A DNA stretch of 64,000 nucleotides, taken from positions 124,001 to 188,000 of the forward strand of contig SAPZ01000001.1 in assembly GCA_004020875.1 (NCBI GenBank). Reading direction: 5' to 3'. Of the stretch, positions 32,192 through 41,925 are shown one piece after another. The position numbers were made by a program, and so were the translations under genes. A model generated the notes under the pieces. It was not told the origin of the DNA. It saw nothing but the letters and a program-made list of their open reading frames with translations, and searched no databases. Each line of letters opens with the position of its first letter. The first letter of the stretch is position 1. The DNA comes from Mesorhizobium sp. (lineage in GTDB: Bacteria; Pseudomonadota; Alphaproteobacteria; Rhizobiales; Rhizobiaceae).

Positions 32192-32809
32192 TCAAGAAAC
32201 GCGCATTGTCCGGAAGGTGACGGAGTAGCGGTGTTGCGTGACAGGCGGGATGGAGTGCTCCCACTCGTTTCGCGCCGGTCCCGCCATGAGATAAACGGAC
32301 CTGGGCTCGACCTCGATCGTTTCGCGGTCCCACGCCGTGCCGCTCTTGCGGCGCAGCCGGAAGCTGCAGGGCGCCAGCAGGGAAACACCGGCGACCAGCT
32401 CGAAATGCGGCTTGTCCTTGTGCCAGCCTATGCCGGCGGCCGGGCGATATTCGTTGATCAGCAGCTGTGCGAATTCGCTCGCCGCGATGCCCGCGAATTC
32501 GGCGACCTCGGCGCGCAGCGGCACCAGGAAATCCGGAATGGGCGGCGCTTCGAGCACCTGGCGGCGCTCATAGTCATAGCGCAGGCCAAAGCCGATGACC
32601 TGCCTGTTGGCTAGATAGCCGTGAAAGTCGAACGGCTTGAAAGGCAGGCCCCGGATATGGCGGACCAGCTCGTGCTCTTCGTCACGGGTGATCAGTTCCG
32701 GCTGGTAGGAAAAGCCTTCGGGCAGGCTTGCGGCCAGCGCGCGTGCGGGCGCGCCAAAGAGATCGCCCTGGGGGGCGCTCTCCCTGGTCGGGCGTTTGGC
32801 TGATGACAT
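32192..32809 (-). CDS. AlkB-like 2-oxoglutarate/Fe(II) dioxygenase
   Basis: 205 residues. Iron ligands H-x-D (GWHKDKPHF) and a distal His (EWEHSIPP), with the 2-oxoglutarate-binding Arg in RYSVTFR, fit AlkB-family enzymes that oxidatively remove alkyl groups from nucleic acids. NEYRPAAGIGWHKDK matches the family's NxY motif. ATG 32809 gives the usual length; a TTG 81 bases upstream is possible but unlikely. Confidence 0.9.
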   Translation of the reverse strand: MSSAKRPTRESAPQGDLFGAPARALAASLPEGFSYQPELITRDEEHELVRHIRGLPFKPFDFHGYLANRQVIGFGLRYDYERRQVLEAPPIPDFLVPLRAEVAEFAGIAASEFAQLLINEYRPAAGIGWHKDKPHFELVAGVSLLAPCSFRLRRKSGTAWDRETIEVEPRSVYLMAGPARNEWEHSIPPVTQHRYSVTFRTMRVS

Positions 32810-32983
32810 GCGGCTCAGATAGGCGATCGGAGCACGTGTGCAAGGCTGCTCCCGGCCTGCGGAACTTTTCTCAAAAGGCAAATTCTTCAACGAATTCGTG
32901 CGCGATCGCTTCAGATACCGCCTCGCCGGACGTGGACGCCGGCATTGAGCACCAGAGCGCCGCGTCTTGACGCCGCGGCGTCG

Positions 32984-34105
32984 TCAGCCTGTCTTGGGCG
33001 CGAGGATGCACATCACATGTTCGGCAATCGCCAGGCTGGCAGTCAGGCCGGGGCTTTCGATGCCGAACAAATTGATCAGGCCGTCGATGCCATGCGTTGC
33101 GGCATGCTGGATGACGAAATCGCTGTTGGCCTCGCCTGGGCCGGAGAGCTTCGGCCGGATGCCGCTATAGGCCGCCTGCAGGCTGCCATCGGGCAGATCA
33201 GGCCAATATTTGCGGATCGCGGCATAAAAGCGCTCGCCGCGCGCCGGATCGACCCGATAGTCGATCGTGTCCGTCCACTCGACGTCCGGTCCGAAGCGGG
33301 CGGCGCCCGCAAGGTCGAGAGTAAGATGGACGCCGAGCCCGCCGGGCTCAGGCACGGGATAGACAAGATGGGAAAAGGGCGCGCGCCCGGCAACCGAGAA
33401 ATAATTGCCCTTGGCGTAGCGAAGCGTCGGCAGGAATTGCCGGCCAAACCCTTCGAGCGAGGCTGCCAAGGTGACGGCGCCAAGGCCGGCCGCGTTGATA
33501 AGGCGCGGCGCGGCGATCTCGAACTGCTCGCCGCTCGCCGCGTCAATCGTCCGCACCACGATCCTGCTCGGCTCGACGCGGCCCGAGACGATGCGGGTGT
33601 TGAGCGACAGGGTGGCGCCGTTGACCTCGGCGTCGCCGAGCAGGCCGAGCATGAGCGCGTGGCTGTCGATGATGCCGGTTGAAGGGGAGAGCAGCGCCTT
33701 GGTGCAGTGAAGCGCCGGCTCCAGGGCTTGCGCTTCGGCGGCGGAGACGAAGCGCAAATCGTCGACGCCGCAGGCAGCGGCGCCAGTCTGGATCGTGGCA
33801 AGCATGGGGTCCTGGGCCTCGTCGGTCGCCACGATCAGCTTGCCTGCGCGGCGATGCGGGATCGCGCGTTCTGCACAGTATCGGTACAGCATGTCGCGGC
33901 CAGCGACGCAGAGCCGGGCCTTCAGCGAGCCCTCCGGGTAGTAGATCCCGGCATGAATGACTTCCGAATTGCGCGAGCTCGTCTCCGTGCCGATGCCATC
34001 CGCCGCTTCGAGGACTATCGTGTCGAGGCCTTGCGCAGCCATGGTGCGCGCAACCGCCAGGCCGATCACGCCTGCGCCAGCGATGATGCAATCGACTTGT
34101 TCCAT
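32984..34105 (-). CDS. FAD-dependent oxidoreductase (L-2-hydroxyglutarate oxidase-like)
   Basis: 373 residues of the DAO fold. FAD-binding [17 protein letters not shown] is at the N-terminus, then [21 protein letters not shown], which is characteristic of the LhgO (COG0579) group, and [11 protein letters not shown] near the C-terminus. It oxidises a 2-hydroxy acid or related substrate and passes electrons to oxygen or quinone. ATG 34105 is preferred to ATG 34126, though neither has a strong RBS. Confidence 0.85.
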   Translation of the reverse strand: MEQVDCIIAGAGVIGLAVARTMAAQGLDTIVLEAADGIGTETSSRNSEVIHAGIYYPEGSLKARLCVAGRDMLYRYCAERAIPHRRAGKLIVATDEAQDPMLATIQTGAAACGVDDLRFVSAAEAQALEPALHCTKALLSPSTGIIDSHALMLGLLGDAEVNGATLSLNTRIVSGRVEPSRIVVRTIDAASGEQFEIAAPRLINAAGLGAVTLAASLEGFGRQFLPTLRYAKGNYFSVAGRAPFSHLVYPVPEPGGLGVHLTLDLAGAARFGPDVEWTDTIDYRVDPARGERFYAAIRKYWPDLPDGSLQAAYSGIRPKLSGPGEANSDFVIQHAATHGIDGLINLFGIESPGLTASLAIAEHVMCILAPKTG

Positions 34106-34294
34106 GATCCAACCCTGCTGCGGCATCGGTTCCGCGACGGCCGCGGCTTGTTGGCGCTATCGATCCCGGCTTCGCGGCTCTTGCGATCAGCCTTCGCGAT
34201 GAGGCATCAGTCGCGACAATGCAATGCGGAACTTTCGGATTTCTCAACGAGGAAGCTCGTTCTGTTTCCGCTTTGGACCTCAGACAGGACCCCT

Positions 34295-35674
34295 ATGATG
34301 GACGCCCGACCGAATTCCCCTGAAGCTCGCGATATCCGCTACCACATGCATGGCTACACGAATGCCCGCAAGCACCAGGAAACTGGTCCGCTGGTCATCG
34401 AAAAGGGCGACGGCGTCTATGTCGAGGACATTGCGGGCAATCGCTACATCGAGGCGATGGCCGGTTTGTGGAGCGTTGCCGTCGGCTTCTCGGAAAAGCG
34501 GCTGGTCGAAGCGGCGACCCGGCAGATGTCGAAGTTGCCTTTCTATCACGACTTCGGCTCCAAGGCGCATTCGCCGCTGATCGACCTGGCCGAGAAGCTG
34601 GTGCAGATGGCGCCGGTCCCGATGAGCAAGGCCTATTTCACCAATTCCGGCTCCGAGGCCAACGACACCGCGATCAAGATGATCTGGTATCGCTCGAATG
34701 CGCTTGGGCAGCCGGCGCGCAAGAAGATCATCAGCCGCACGCGCGGCTATCATGGCGTCACGATCGCGTCGGCGAGCCTGACCGGCCTGCCCAACAACCA
34801 TCTCTCCTTCGACCTGCCGATCGCCAACATCCTGCACACGTCGACGCCGCATCACTGGCGCGACGCGGAGCCCGGCGAGAGCGAGGAACGGTTCTCCGCC
34901 CGGCTCGCAGACGAGCTGGAAAAGCTCATCCTCGCCGAGGGGCCTGAAACGATCGCCGCCTTCATCGGCGAGCCGATCATGGGCGCCGGCGGCGTCGTCG
35001 TTCCGCCAGCCGGCTACTGGGAAAAGATCCAGGCAGTGCTGTCGAAATACGACATCCTGCTGGTGGCCGACGAGGTGATTTGCGGTTTTGGCAGGACTGG
35101 CGAGATGTTTGGCTCGCAGACCTTCGGCATCAAGCCCGACATCATGGTGCTGTCGAAGCAGATCTCATCCTCCTACCTGCCGATCTCGGCGCTGCTGATC
35201 AACGACAAGGTGTTCGAGCCGATCGCCGACGAGAGCGACCGCATCGGCACCTTTGGCCACGGCTTCACCGGCGGGGGTCATCCGGTCGCCGCGGCCGTCG
35301 CGATGGAGAACATCAAGCTGATCGAGGAGCGCGACCTCGTCGGCAACGCGCGCAAGGTTGGCGCGCATCTGCAGGCAAGGCTGCGCAAGCTCGTCTCACA
35401 TCCGCTGGTGGGCGAGGTGCGCGGCGTCGGCCTCATCGCCGCTGTCGAGCTTGTGGCCGATAAGGCAACCAAGGCGCCCTGGGGCAAGCCGGCGGCGCTT
35501 GGCGCGCTGGTCAACGGCTTCCTGCAGCAGAATGGCGTGATCTCGCGCAACATGGGCGATGCCATCGCCTTCTGTCCGCCGCTGATCATCACCGAAGACC
35601 AGGTCGACGCGCTGGTCGATGCGTTCGCGCGGTCGCTCGCTGCCGCCCTGCCGCAGGTTCACCTACAGGGCTGA
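34295..35674 (+). CDS. Class III aminotransferase (PLP-dependent)
   Basis: 459 residues of the omega-amino acid/aspartate aminotransferase family. PLP-site features are FTNSGSEANDTAIKM, ADEVICGFGRTG and the Schiff-base Lys in VLSKQISSSYLPISA, with TFGHGFTGGGHP completing the dimer-interface loop. It transfers an amino group from a di- or omega-amine to pyruvate or 2-oxoglutarate. AGGA 5-8 bases upstream serves ATG 34295 or 34298. It is divergent from the FAD enzyme, which may act in a related route. Confidence 0.92.
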   Translation: MMDARPNSPEARDIRYHMHGYTNARKHQETGPLVIEKGDGVYVEDIAGNRYIEAMAGLWSVAVGFSEKRLVEAATRQMSKLPFYHDFGSKAHSPLIDLAEKLVQMAPVPMSKAYFTNSGSEANDTAIKMIWYRSNALGQPARKKIISRTRGYHGVTIASASLTGLPNNHLSFDLPIANILHTSTPHHWRDAEPGESEERFSARLADELEKLILAEGPETIAAFIGEPIMGAGGVVVPPAGYWEKIQAVLSKYDILLVADEVICGFGRTGEMFGSQTFGIKPDIMVLSKQISSSYLPISALLINDKVFEPIADESDRIGTFGHGFTGGGHPVAAAVAMENIKLIEERDLVGNARKVGAHLQARLRKLVSHPLVGEVRGVGLIAAVELVADKATKAPWGKPAALGALVNGFLQQNGVISRNMGDAIAFCPPLIITEDQVDALVDAFARSLAAALPQVHLQG

Positions 35675-35846
35675 AGAGACAATCCAGGATGGCGCGCCCT
35701 ATGCCTTCGCGCCCTTTTCCCCTGCTGATCGGCAAGTTGCTTATACGCGTCTCGCCGTGCGTACCCATAATCTGTCCGATCCATGGAAAAATTATTCGGC
35801 AGCGAGCCCTCCAAGGGTCGACGGTTCCTTCTAAGGTGAGTCATTA

Positions 35847-35865
35847 GTCTATAAAAATTATAGAC
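35847..35865. promoter_or_regulatory. Perfect palindromic operator candidate before the FMN reductase
   Basis: GTCTATAA-AAA-TTATAGAC, an exact 8-bp inverted repeat with a 3-base spacer, 41 bases before the reductase start codon. It probably overlaps the promoter and is a good site for a dimeric regulator (HxlR, MarR or TetR type), but no such gene is adjacent. Confidence 0.5.
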
Positions 35866-35906
35866 ATTGGACTCTGGTCGTCGACATACCGAGAAAGTGC
35901 CACAGC

Positions 35907-36470
35907 ATGCCCAATCCAACCGTTGTCGGTTTCTCCGGAAATTTCACCCGGCCGTCGAAGACGCGCGGCTTCGTCGAGCATGTGGTCAGGGATATCGCCG
36001 TCCGCAACAATCTGTCGGCAAGCACCTATGATATCGAGGACGTCGGGGCATCGCTCGGCAGCGCCAAATGGGCGCGCGATCTCGATCAGCAGGGCCGCGA
36101 TGTTCTCGACAAGGTCGTCAACGCCGATGTGCTGGTGGTCGGGTCACCGACCTACAAGGGCAGCTACACGGGCCTGTTCAAGCACTTCTTCGACCTGCTC
36201 GACCCCTCCGCGCTCAGGGGCAAGCCGGTGCTGCTGCTTGCCACCGGCGGCGGTGAACGGCACGCGCTGATCGTCGAGCACCAGCTGCGGCCGCTGTTCG
36301 GATTCTTCGAGGCTCTTGCCTTGCCGACGGGGGTCTATGCGACGGACAAGGATTTCGCCGATGGCGTTCTCGTGTCCGATGCGATCCGCAAACGAGCGGC
36401 GCAGGCGGTTGAGGAGGCGGGCTATGCCCTGTTGCGCCGCGCTGGCGGTCAGCGGGTAGCGGCCGAATAG
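35907..36470 (+). CDS. NADPH-dependent FMN reductase (MsuE/SsuE-like)
   Basis: 187 residues, flavodoxin-like fold. The FMN-site motif GSPTYKGSYTGLFKHFFDLL near residue 75 and LLATGGGERHALIVEHQLRP near 108 match MsuE/SsuE reductases, which supply reduced FMN to two-component monooxygenases such as those of alkanesulfonate use. No monooxygenase gene is adjacent, so the partner must be elsewhere. The start is ATG 35907. Confidence 0.85.
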   Translation: MPNPTVVGFSGNFTRPSKTRGFVEHVVRDIAVRNNLSASTYDIEDVGASLGSAKWARDLDQQGRDVLDKVVNADVLVVGSPTYKGSYTGLFKHFFDLLDPSALRGKPVLLLATGGGERHALIVEHQLRPLFGFFEALALPTGVYATDKDFADGVLVSDAIRKRAAQAVEEAGYALLRRAGGQRVAAE

Positions 36471-36643
36471 CCGAGGCCTCTGGGCGCGGGAAGAGTGCAG
36501 TGCATTTTCATGGTCTAAAATGCGGGCAAGGCTTGCTGCGGTGATCTCCGCTGACCCATAGGATTTGCGCACCCTGCTCAACTTGAGCTTCGGCCACGGC
36601 TTAGCTCCCCGGGCGCGCCGAGCTCGACCGCCGCGCTCTCGGT

Positions 36644-37627
36644 TTAGTCGTTCTGCACCATGGCCAGGGCCGTGCCCGGCTCACCGGCCCACAAGATCAG
36701 GCTTGCAGCGCCGACCAGCCCGGCGCGGTCGCCTAGCTCGGCCGGCACGATCGGCACATCGCGATAGACTTGCATGGCTCGCTCGTTAACCGTCGCCCTG
36801 ATGCCGGGCGCCAGCAGGTCGAAGCCGTTGGCGAGGCCGCCGCCCATGACGATCAGATCCGGCGAATAGAGATGCAGAAGATTTGTGAAGCCGACGCCGA
36901 GCCATCGCGCCTCGGCCTCAACCAATTCCCGGGCGCTGGCATCGCCGGCGCGGGCGGCTTCGACGACATGCCGGGCGGAGACATCGCCGTCATTGGAAAG
37001 ACGCCTCAGCACCGAGCCGTCGCCTGGGCTGGTGAGCCGCGTCGCCCGGCGCCCGAGAGCGGTGCCCGAAGCGACAGCCTCGAAACAGCCGACATTGCCG
37101 CAGAAGCAGCGATCGCCTTCTCCGGTGATCGTCATGTGGCCGATCTCGGCCGCCAGGCCGCGCCGGCCGTGATAGATGTGGCCATCGGCTACCACGCCGC
37201 CGCCTATGCCAGTCGAAACGGTGACGAAGACCAGCGAGCCGGCTCCGCGTCCGGCGCCGAAGCGCCATTCGCCGAGCGCTGCCGCATTGGCGTCGTTCTC
37301 CAGCCGCACTGGCAGGCCGAACTGCCGGCTGAGGATGTCGATCAGCGGCACGTTGCGCCAGCCGGCGAGCGTCGGCGGTCCGATAACGATGCCCGCTTTG
37401 GGATCGAGGGGACCCGGCGCGCACATGCCGATGCCGACCACCTTGGCCCGCGGATGTTCCTTGAGCAATTTGCCCGCCAGCGCGATGATCTGGCTGATTA
37501 CCGCTTCCGAACCCGCGCCGGCCAATGTTGGCTCCGAGACGCGCGCGACAACGTCGCCGCTGCGCTCGACCAGCGCGCTGCGCAGCTCTGTGCCGCCGAG
37601 ATCGAAGGCGAGCGCAAGTGTGCTCAT
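36644..37627 (-). CDS. ROK-family sugar kinase
   Basis: 327 residues with all ROK features: AFDLGGTELRSAL, catalytic Asp in LENDANAAALGEW, VSTGIGGGVV, EIGHMTI and the zinc motif CFCGNVGC. It should phosphorylate a hexose or hexosamine. It is the last gene of the long leftward sugar operon; its ATG overlaps the epimerase stop by one base (TGATG). Confidence 0.93.
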   Translation of the reverse strand: MSTLALAFDLGGTELRSALVERSGDVVARVSEPTLAGAGSEAVISQIIALAGKLLKEHPRAKVVGIGMCAPGPLDPKAGIVIGPPTLAGWRNVPLIDILSRQFGLPVRLENDANAAALGEWRFGAGRGAGSLVFVTVSTGIGGGVVADGHIYHGRRGLAAEIGHMTITGEGDRCFCGNVGCFEAVASGTALGRRATRLTSPGDGSVLRRLSNDGDVSARHVVEAARAGDASARELVEAEARWLGVGFTNLLHLYSPDLIVMGGGLANGFDLLAPGIRATVNERAMQVYRDVPIVPAELGDRAGLVGAASLILWAGEPGTALAMVQND

Positions 37628-38349
37628 CAGGCGGCGGCCTTCAGCCCGTGCAGCCAGGCCATGCGCCGGGCGAGATCGGGATCGCCGAAGGCGAGCGAGC
37701 CCAGCACCACAGTGTCGGCGCCTGCTGCTCGCAGCAGCGGCACCGTCTCGTGCCGTATGCCGCCATCGGCGGCGAGAACGATGTCGGCCTCGCGGCCGGC
37801 TCGTCGCATCAGGGAGCGCGCCTCGATCAGTCTTGGACAGGCCTGCTCGGATAGGCCCTGTCCCTTGACGCCGATCGACGTGCCGAGCAGCGTCACAAAG
37901 GCGACGTCAGGCAGGAACGGCTCGATCGCATCAACGGGTGTTTCGAGCCTGAGCACCACGCCCGCCTCGGCGCCGAGCTCATGCGCCAGCTTCACCGCGC
38001 GGAGGCCGGCCGCGCCATTTTCGGCGTGGATGGTGATGAGGTCGGCGCCGGCCTCGATGAACTGGCGCGTCTGCGCTTCGACGATTTCCGCCTCGACCAT
38101 CAAATGCACGTGGATCGGTTTGGCCGTCAGCCTGGTGATGCGCGCCACCAGATCCGGGAAGAACAAGAAGCCGGGCGTGAAGCGGGCGTCCGCCACATCG
38201 ATGTGGTGCAGGTCGGCTTGGGCTTCGATCCGTTTCAGGTCGCGCTCCATGTTGGCGAGGTCCGCCGACCACAGCGAGAATTCGCCGATCAGCCGGTTGC
38301 GGGGCAGCGCGGCTATTGCCGCGCGACCGGAGAGGGGTTTGGCGGTCAT
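37627..38349 (-). CDS. Ribulose-phosphate 3-epimerase family protein (AlsE-like)
   Basis: 240 residues, TIM barrel of the Rpe/AlsE family. HHIDVADARFTPGFLFFPDL carries the metal-binding His/Asp and phosphate-site pattern, IHVHLMVE the second His, and LAADGGIRHET the C-terminal phosphate-binding Asp loop. It probably epimerises C3 of a ketose phosphate. It is coupled to its neighbours by overlapping stop/start codons (ATGA upstream, TGATG downstream). Confidence 0.85.
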   Translation of the reverse strand: MTAKPLSGRAAIAALPRNRLIGEFSLWSADLANMERDLKRIEAQADLHHIDVADARFTPGFLFFPDLVARITRLTAKPIHVHLMVEAEIVEAQTRQFIEAGADLITIHAENGAAGLRAVKLAHELGAEAGVVLRLETPVDAIEPFLPDVAFVTLLGTSIGVKGQGLSEQACPRLIEARSLMRRAGREADIVLAADGGIRHETVPLLRAAGADTVVLGSLAFGDPDLARRMAWLHGLKAAA

Positions 38350-39173
38350 GACGGAATAAGGCTCCGGGCTTTCGAGTGGGAATGAAGAAAGAAGCTGATC
38401 TGCTCGTGCAGTTCGGCGAAATGTTTCGCGCTGTCGCGCGCCTTGGGCGTTACTTCCGCGAAGATCGCGTTGGGTATCGCGGCAGCCAGTGCGTAGGCGG
38501 TCGACAGCGGGTGGACGGCATCGATTTCGTTGCCGATGACCAGCGCCGGAATGTCGAGCGCGGCAGCGTCGCGTTCCGATACACCGGGTTCGTCGGCGGC
38601 GATGTCGGCGAGCACCTGAGCGAATGATTTTGCCTCGGGCCGGTCGAAATAGCTGAGCAGCGAAGCGAGGTTGTCGGGCGCCTCACGGTAGAGCCGCGCG
38701 GCGGTGCCGGATTGCGCGAAGACCGCCCTCGCTTTCTCTGGGCCGTGGACCAGGATGAGCCGGGCGACCTCGGCGATCGGCTGCATGTTCTGCGGCGCTG
38801 GCGAAAAGGTCCATGCCGGCCGCGCCAGGATGAGGCCAGTGACGCGCTCCGGATGACGGCAGGCGAGGCGAAGCGCGATTCCCGCGCCCATCGAGACGCC
38901 GCCGGCGACGAAGCGGTCGAGACCGGCCTGGTTGGCGGCGGCAAGCACGTCGTCAGTGAACATTTCAAACGAGAATGGCCGCCGTTCACCGAGGACTGAG
39001 CCGCCATGCCCGCGGCATTCCAACGTGATCCGGCGGAGGCCCAGGGGACAAGTCTGCGCGGCCTGCGCCTCGCCGCCGCCTAGCCCGTGCTGGAAGACGA
39101 CCGCCGGGCCTTCGCCCGTGTCGGTCATGAGCAGCGTCGCGCCGTCGCGAAGAAGCGCCTTCTGCCCCGCCAT
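38346..39173 (-). CDS. Alpha/beta hydrolase
   Basis: 275 residues. The nucleophile elbow is GVSMGAG near residue 94; the oxyanion region is FQHGLGGG; the catalytic Asp and His are probably those in GNEIDAVHP and SAKHFAEL. In this operon it might open a sugar lactone produced by the Gfo/Idh enzyme, though this is inference. ATG 39173 overlaps the isomerase stop by one base (TGATG). Confidence 0.85.
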   Translation of the reverse strand: MAGQKALLRDGATLLMTDTGEGPAVVFQHGLGGGEAQAAQTCPLGLRRITLECRGHGGSVLGERRPFSFEMFTDDVLAAANQAGLDRFVAGGVSMGAGIALRLACRHPERVTGLILARPAWTFSPAPQNMQPIAEVARLILVHGPEKARAVFAQSGTAARLYREAPDNLASLLSYFDRPEAKSFAQVLADIAADEPGVSERDAAALDIPALVIGNEIDAVHPLSTAYALAAAIPNAIFAEVTPKARDSAKHFAELHEQISFFLHSHSKARSLIPS

Positions 39174-39991
39174 CACACCAGCTCCTTCAGGAAACGCGCT
39201 ACCCCAGGGGCTTCCTCGGCCGAGAGCCCGTGCGTCACCAGCGGCCCGTCGAAGCCCGTGGCCTCAAGGCGAGCGATGAAATCGGGGAAGTCGACCACGC
39301 CCTGTCCGGCCGTGGCAAAGCGGCCGTCGGCGAAGCGGTCCTTGGCATGTGCCAATGAGACATGGCCAGCCGCGCGCTCGACTGCTTCGGCAACGGTAAA
39401 GCGTGCCCGTTCGGCATTCGCTTGCTCGAACAGATTGGCAGGGTCAAGCACGATGCGCAGCCGCTTCGAGCCCATCTCGCCGATCAGCCGGACGGCATCG
39501 TCCGCCGAGGTGACGATGTTGGCCTGCTCCGGCTCGATGCCGAGATCGACGCCATGACGCTCGGCAAGCTGAAGCGCTTTTGCCATTTCGCGAGCCATGT
39601 CGGTCCAGGCTGAGGGATGGGCATTGTCGGCGTGGCACGCCCACTGGTCCTCGGCGTTGCGCGTCCCGGTACAGAGCGTGACAAGCGGGATCGAAAGCCT
39701 GGCCGCCGTCTCGATGACAACTGCCAGCCGTCGCAGTCCATCCTCGCGCATCCGACTATCCGGATGCGCCATGTTGTAGGTGCCGGAGAGAGCGACGAGA
39801 CCTATCCCGGTCGCCTTGGCAGCGGCACCGATGGCGTCGATCGCCGCGTCCGGAACCGCGTCCGGCATCGACGGCAGGCCGGCGCAGGCTAGGTTGAACT
39901 GGGTGACCGCAAAGCCCGCATCACGGACAGCGGCAAGCACGCCGGTCGGCTCGCTGCCTGGGAAAGTCTTGGCGAACACCCCGACCTGCAT
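39173..39991 (-). CDS. Sugar phosphate isomerase/epimerase family TIM-barrel protein
   Basis: 272 residues, AP_endonuc_2 fold. Candidate metal ligands: Glu in LGIEPEQANIV, Asp in VLDPANLFEQ, His in LAHAKDRF. Starts MQVGVFAKTFPG at ATG 39991, which shares one base with the Gfo/Idh stop. Isomerase/Gfo pairs of this kind are common in 3-keto-glycoside and inositol-type catabolism. Confidence 0.84.
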   Translation of the reverse strand: MQVGVFAKTFPGSEPTGVLAAVRDAGFAVTQFNLACAGLPSMPDAVPDAAIDAIGAAAKATGIGLVALSGTYNMAHPDSRMREDGLRRLAVVIETAARLSIPLVTLCTGTRNAEDQWACHADNAHPSAWTDMAREMAKALQLAERHGVDLGIEPEQANIVTSADDAVRLIGEMGSKRLRIVLDPANLFEQANAERARFTVAEAVERAAGHVSLAHAKDRFADGRFATAGQGVVDFPDFIARLEATGFDGPLVTHGLSAEEAPGVARFLKELV

Positions 39992-41067
39992 CAGACCGCT
40001 CCCGTCACGTTGGCGAGCTCGACGCGCTCGCCGCTCTCGACCGAACGGGCGATCGCTACCATGGCGCGGATGGAAGCAAGGCCGTCCTCGACCGTGGCGC
40101 CACGTTGCGGCGCGCCGTTGAGCACCGTGTCGGCGAGGCCTTCCAACTGGCGACGGAAGAAATGGCCGTCGGCGCCGAGCGGCTTGCGTGTTGTCGCGTC
40201 CTTCTCGTGGAAGATATCGACCTCGCTGGCGCGGAAATACCAGGGGTTGAAAGTCTTCGCGATCACCGAGCCGTTTTCGCCATAGAGCTGGAAGCCCTCG
40301 TGCCAGTCCATCCGCACGGCGACGGTGAGGTCGAGATGGCCGAGCGCGCCATTGGCGAATTCGGTCTCGACGAACCAGCAATAGGCGCCGAAGCGCTCGT
40401 TGAGGCGCGCGCGCACTGCACTGATCTCGCCGCATAGGAAGCGCGCCGTGTCGACGAGATGCGAACCATGCGCCAACATGAAATACTGCCGCAGGTCCGC
40501 CTTTGGATTGCCGCCCGGCTTCTTCGCCAGCTTGCTTGCGATGGGCAGCGGCTGCACTGCGTCGGTGTTGGTGTAGCGATGGGTGGAATCGCAATACCAG
40601 GCCTTGAGCGCCAGGATCTCGCCCATCTCGTCCCGCACGAAATCGCGCGCCGCTTCCAGCGCCGGGTCGAAGCGTTTCATGTGCCCGACCTGCAGCACCT
40701 TGCCCGAGCGCTTGACCGCTTCGGCAAGCTTCTCACCTTCTTCGACTGACACGCCGATCGGCTTCTCGCAAAGCACATGCTTGCCCGATTCCAGTGCCTT
40801 GATCGACATCGGCACGTGATAGGCGTCCGACGTGGCGACGATCACCGCCTCGAGCTCCGGATCGGCGAGCATTTCGTCATAGTCGCCATACATCTTCCGC
40901 GGCTCGTAGGTGGCGCCCATCCGCGCCAGCAGATCGGGCGCCGCATCGCAGATCGCGTAGAGGTCGGCGTTGCTTGCCTTCACGCAGGATTCCAGATGCG
41001 CGAACTGCGCGATCGGCCCGCAGCCGAGCACACCGACACGAAGGCGACGGTCTTTCTTGACGATCAT
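39991..41067 (-). CDS. Gfo/Idh/MocA-family oxidoreductase
   Basis: 358 residues. NAD(P) motif GVLGCGPIAQFAHL, catalytic Lys in CEKPIGVS, and His in HGSHLVDTARFL. It would oxidise a sugar or glycoside imported by the operon's ABC system. ATG 41067 begins four bases after the upstream isomerase stop. Confidence 0.9.
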   Translation of the reverse strand: MIVKKDRRLRVGVLGCGPIAQFAHLESCVKASNADLYAICDAAPDLLARMGATYEPRKMYGDYDEMLADPELEAVIVATSDAYHVPMSIKALESGKHVLCEKPIGVSVEEGEKLAEAVKRSGKVLQVGHMKRFDPALEAARDFVRDEMGEILALKAWYCDSTHRYTNTDAVQPLPIASKLAKKPGGNPKADLRQYFMLAHGSHLVDTARFLCGEISAVRARLNERFGAYCWFVETEFANGALGHLDLTVAVRMDWHEGFQLYGENGSVIAKTFNPWYFRASEVDIFHEKDATTRKPLGADGHFFRRQLEGLADTVLNGAPQRGATVEDGLASIRAMVAIARSVESGERVELANVTGAV

Positions 41068-41071
41068 CGTC

Positions 41072-41893
41072 TCACGCCCCGTAGCCGCGGATGGTCTGGC
41101 GATTGGTCTTGACCGCGCCGGCCGGATCGGCGGCGGCAGTCTCAGATTCTTCCTCCAGAACCAGCCAGCCGTTGAAGTTGGGGGCAGCACTTGCGATCTC
41201 GATCACCTTTGCCGTGTCGCAGACGCCCTTGCCGAGCATCGCCCAAGTGCCGTTCGCATCGACATCCTTCAGATGCACGTAGCGTATACGGTCGCGATAG
41301 GTCGTGAGCGTGTCGGCCATATCCTTGTGGCCGCGCAAGATGTGCCCCGTGTCCGGCACCCAGCCGACCAGCGAGGCGTCGATCAGGGCGAAGATGCGGT
41401 CGTAATCGGCACGGTCGAACAGCAGCGTGTTGTGGTGCGAGCTCGGATGCACCGCGACCTGGACGCCGGCCTTGCGGCCGAGCTCGCCCGCCTTGTTGTA
41501 GACTTCCGCCGCGATGGCGAACTTGTCGTCGCGCAGTCCATCGGAGACGACTGTCGCCGAGCCCATCGACACCAGCGCGCCCGGAAAGGCGGCCGCGAAG
41601 TCGATCCAGCGCTTGGCGGTGTTGAGGTCCTCGCCGATTTTCTCTTTGAGCGTAAAGCCGCTCTTCGAACCGAAGGCGAAGGAGACGAGCGTGAGGCCGG
41701 ACGCCTTCAGCGCGGCGGCGAATTCGGGCGGCTTGCCGGCATAGTGGCCGATCATGGTGTCGGTGATCTCGATGCCGGCATAGCCGCCATTGGAAATCGC
41801 CTTCAAGAGATCGTCCGGGCCTCCGGCAAAACGGTCTCCCAGCATTTCCCAGGTGAAGGTCTGGCAGCCGACTTTGAGGTCTCTCACGTTCAT
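41072..41893 (-). CDS. Sugar phosphate isomerase/epimerase (IolE/Hyi-like)
   Basis: 273 residues, TIM barrel. Metal-ligand motifs VAVHPSSHHNTLL, GWVPDTGHILRG and YVHLKDVDANG, with a terminal Glu in LEEES, resemble inosose dehydratase and hydroxypyruvate-isomerase relatives. ATG 41893 gives the natural start MNVRDLKVGCQTFTW. It differs clearly from the second isomerase of the operon at 39173, so the two probably carry out consecutive steps. Confidence 0.85.
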   Translation of the reverse strand: MNVRDLKVGCQTFTWEMLGDRFAGGPDDLLKAISNGGYAGIEITDTMIGHYAGKPPEFAAALKASGLTLVSFAFGSKSGFTLKEKIGEDLNTAKRWIDFAAAFPGALVSMGSATVVSDGLRDDKFAIAAEVYNKAGELGRKAGVQVAVHPSSHHNTLLFDRADYDRIFALIDASLVGWVPDTGHILRGHKDMADTLTTYRDRIRYVHLKDVDANGTWAMLGKGVCDTAKVIEIASAAPNFNGWLVLEEESETAAADPAGAVKTNRQTIRGYGA

Positions 41894-41925
41894 CCTTTCA
41901 TTCCTTGGTTCTCCGCGGGACGTGC

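Noticed and set aside
32969..32982. GACGCCGCGGCGTC palindrome between the AlkB-like and FAD genes
   Set aside because: Perfect but GC-rich, with no T-run; expected by chance in DNA of this composition and not clearly placed as a terminator or operator.
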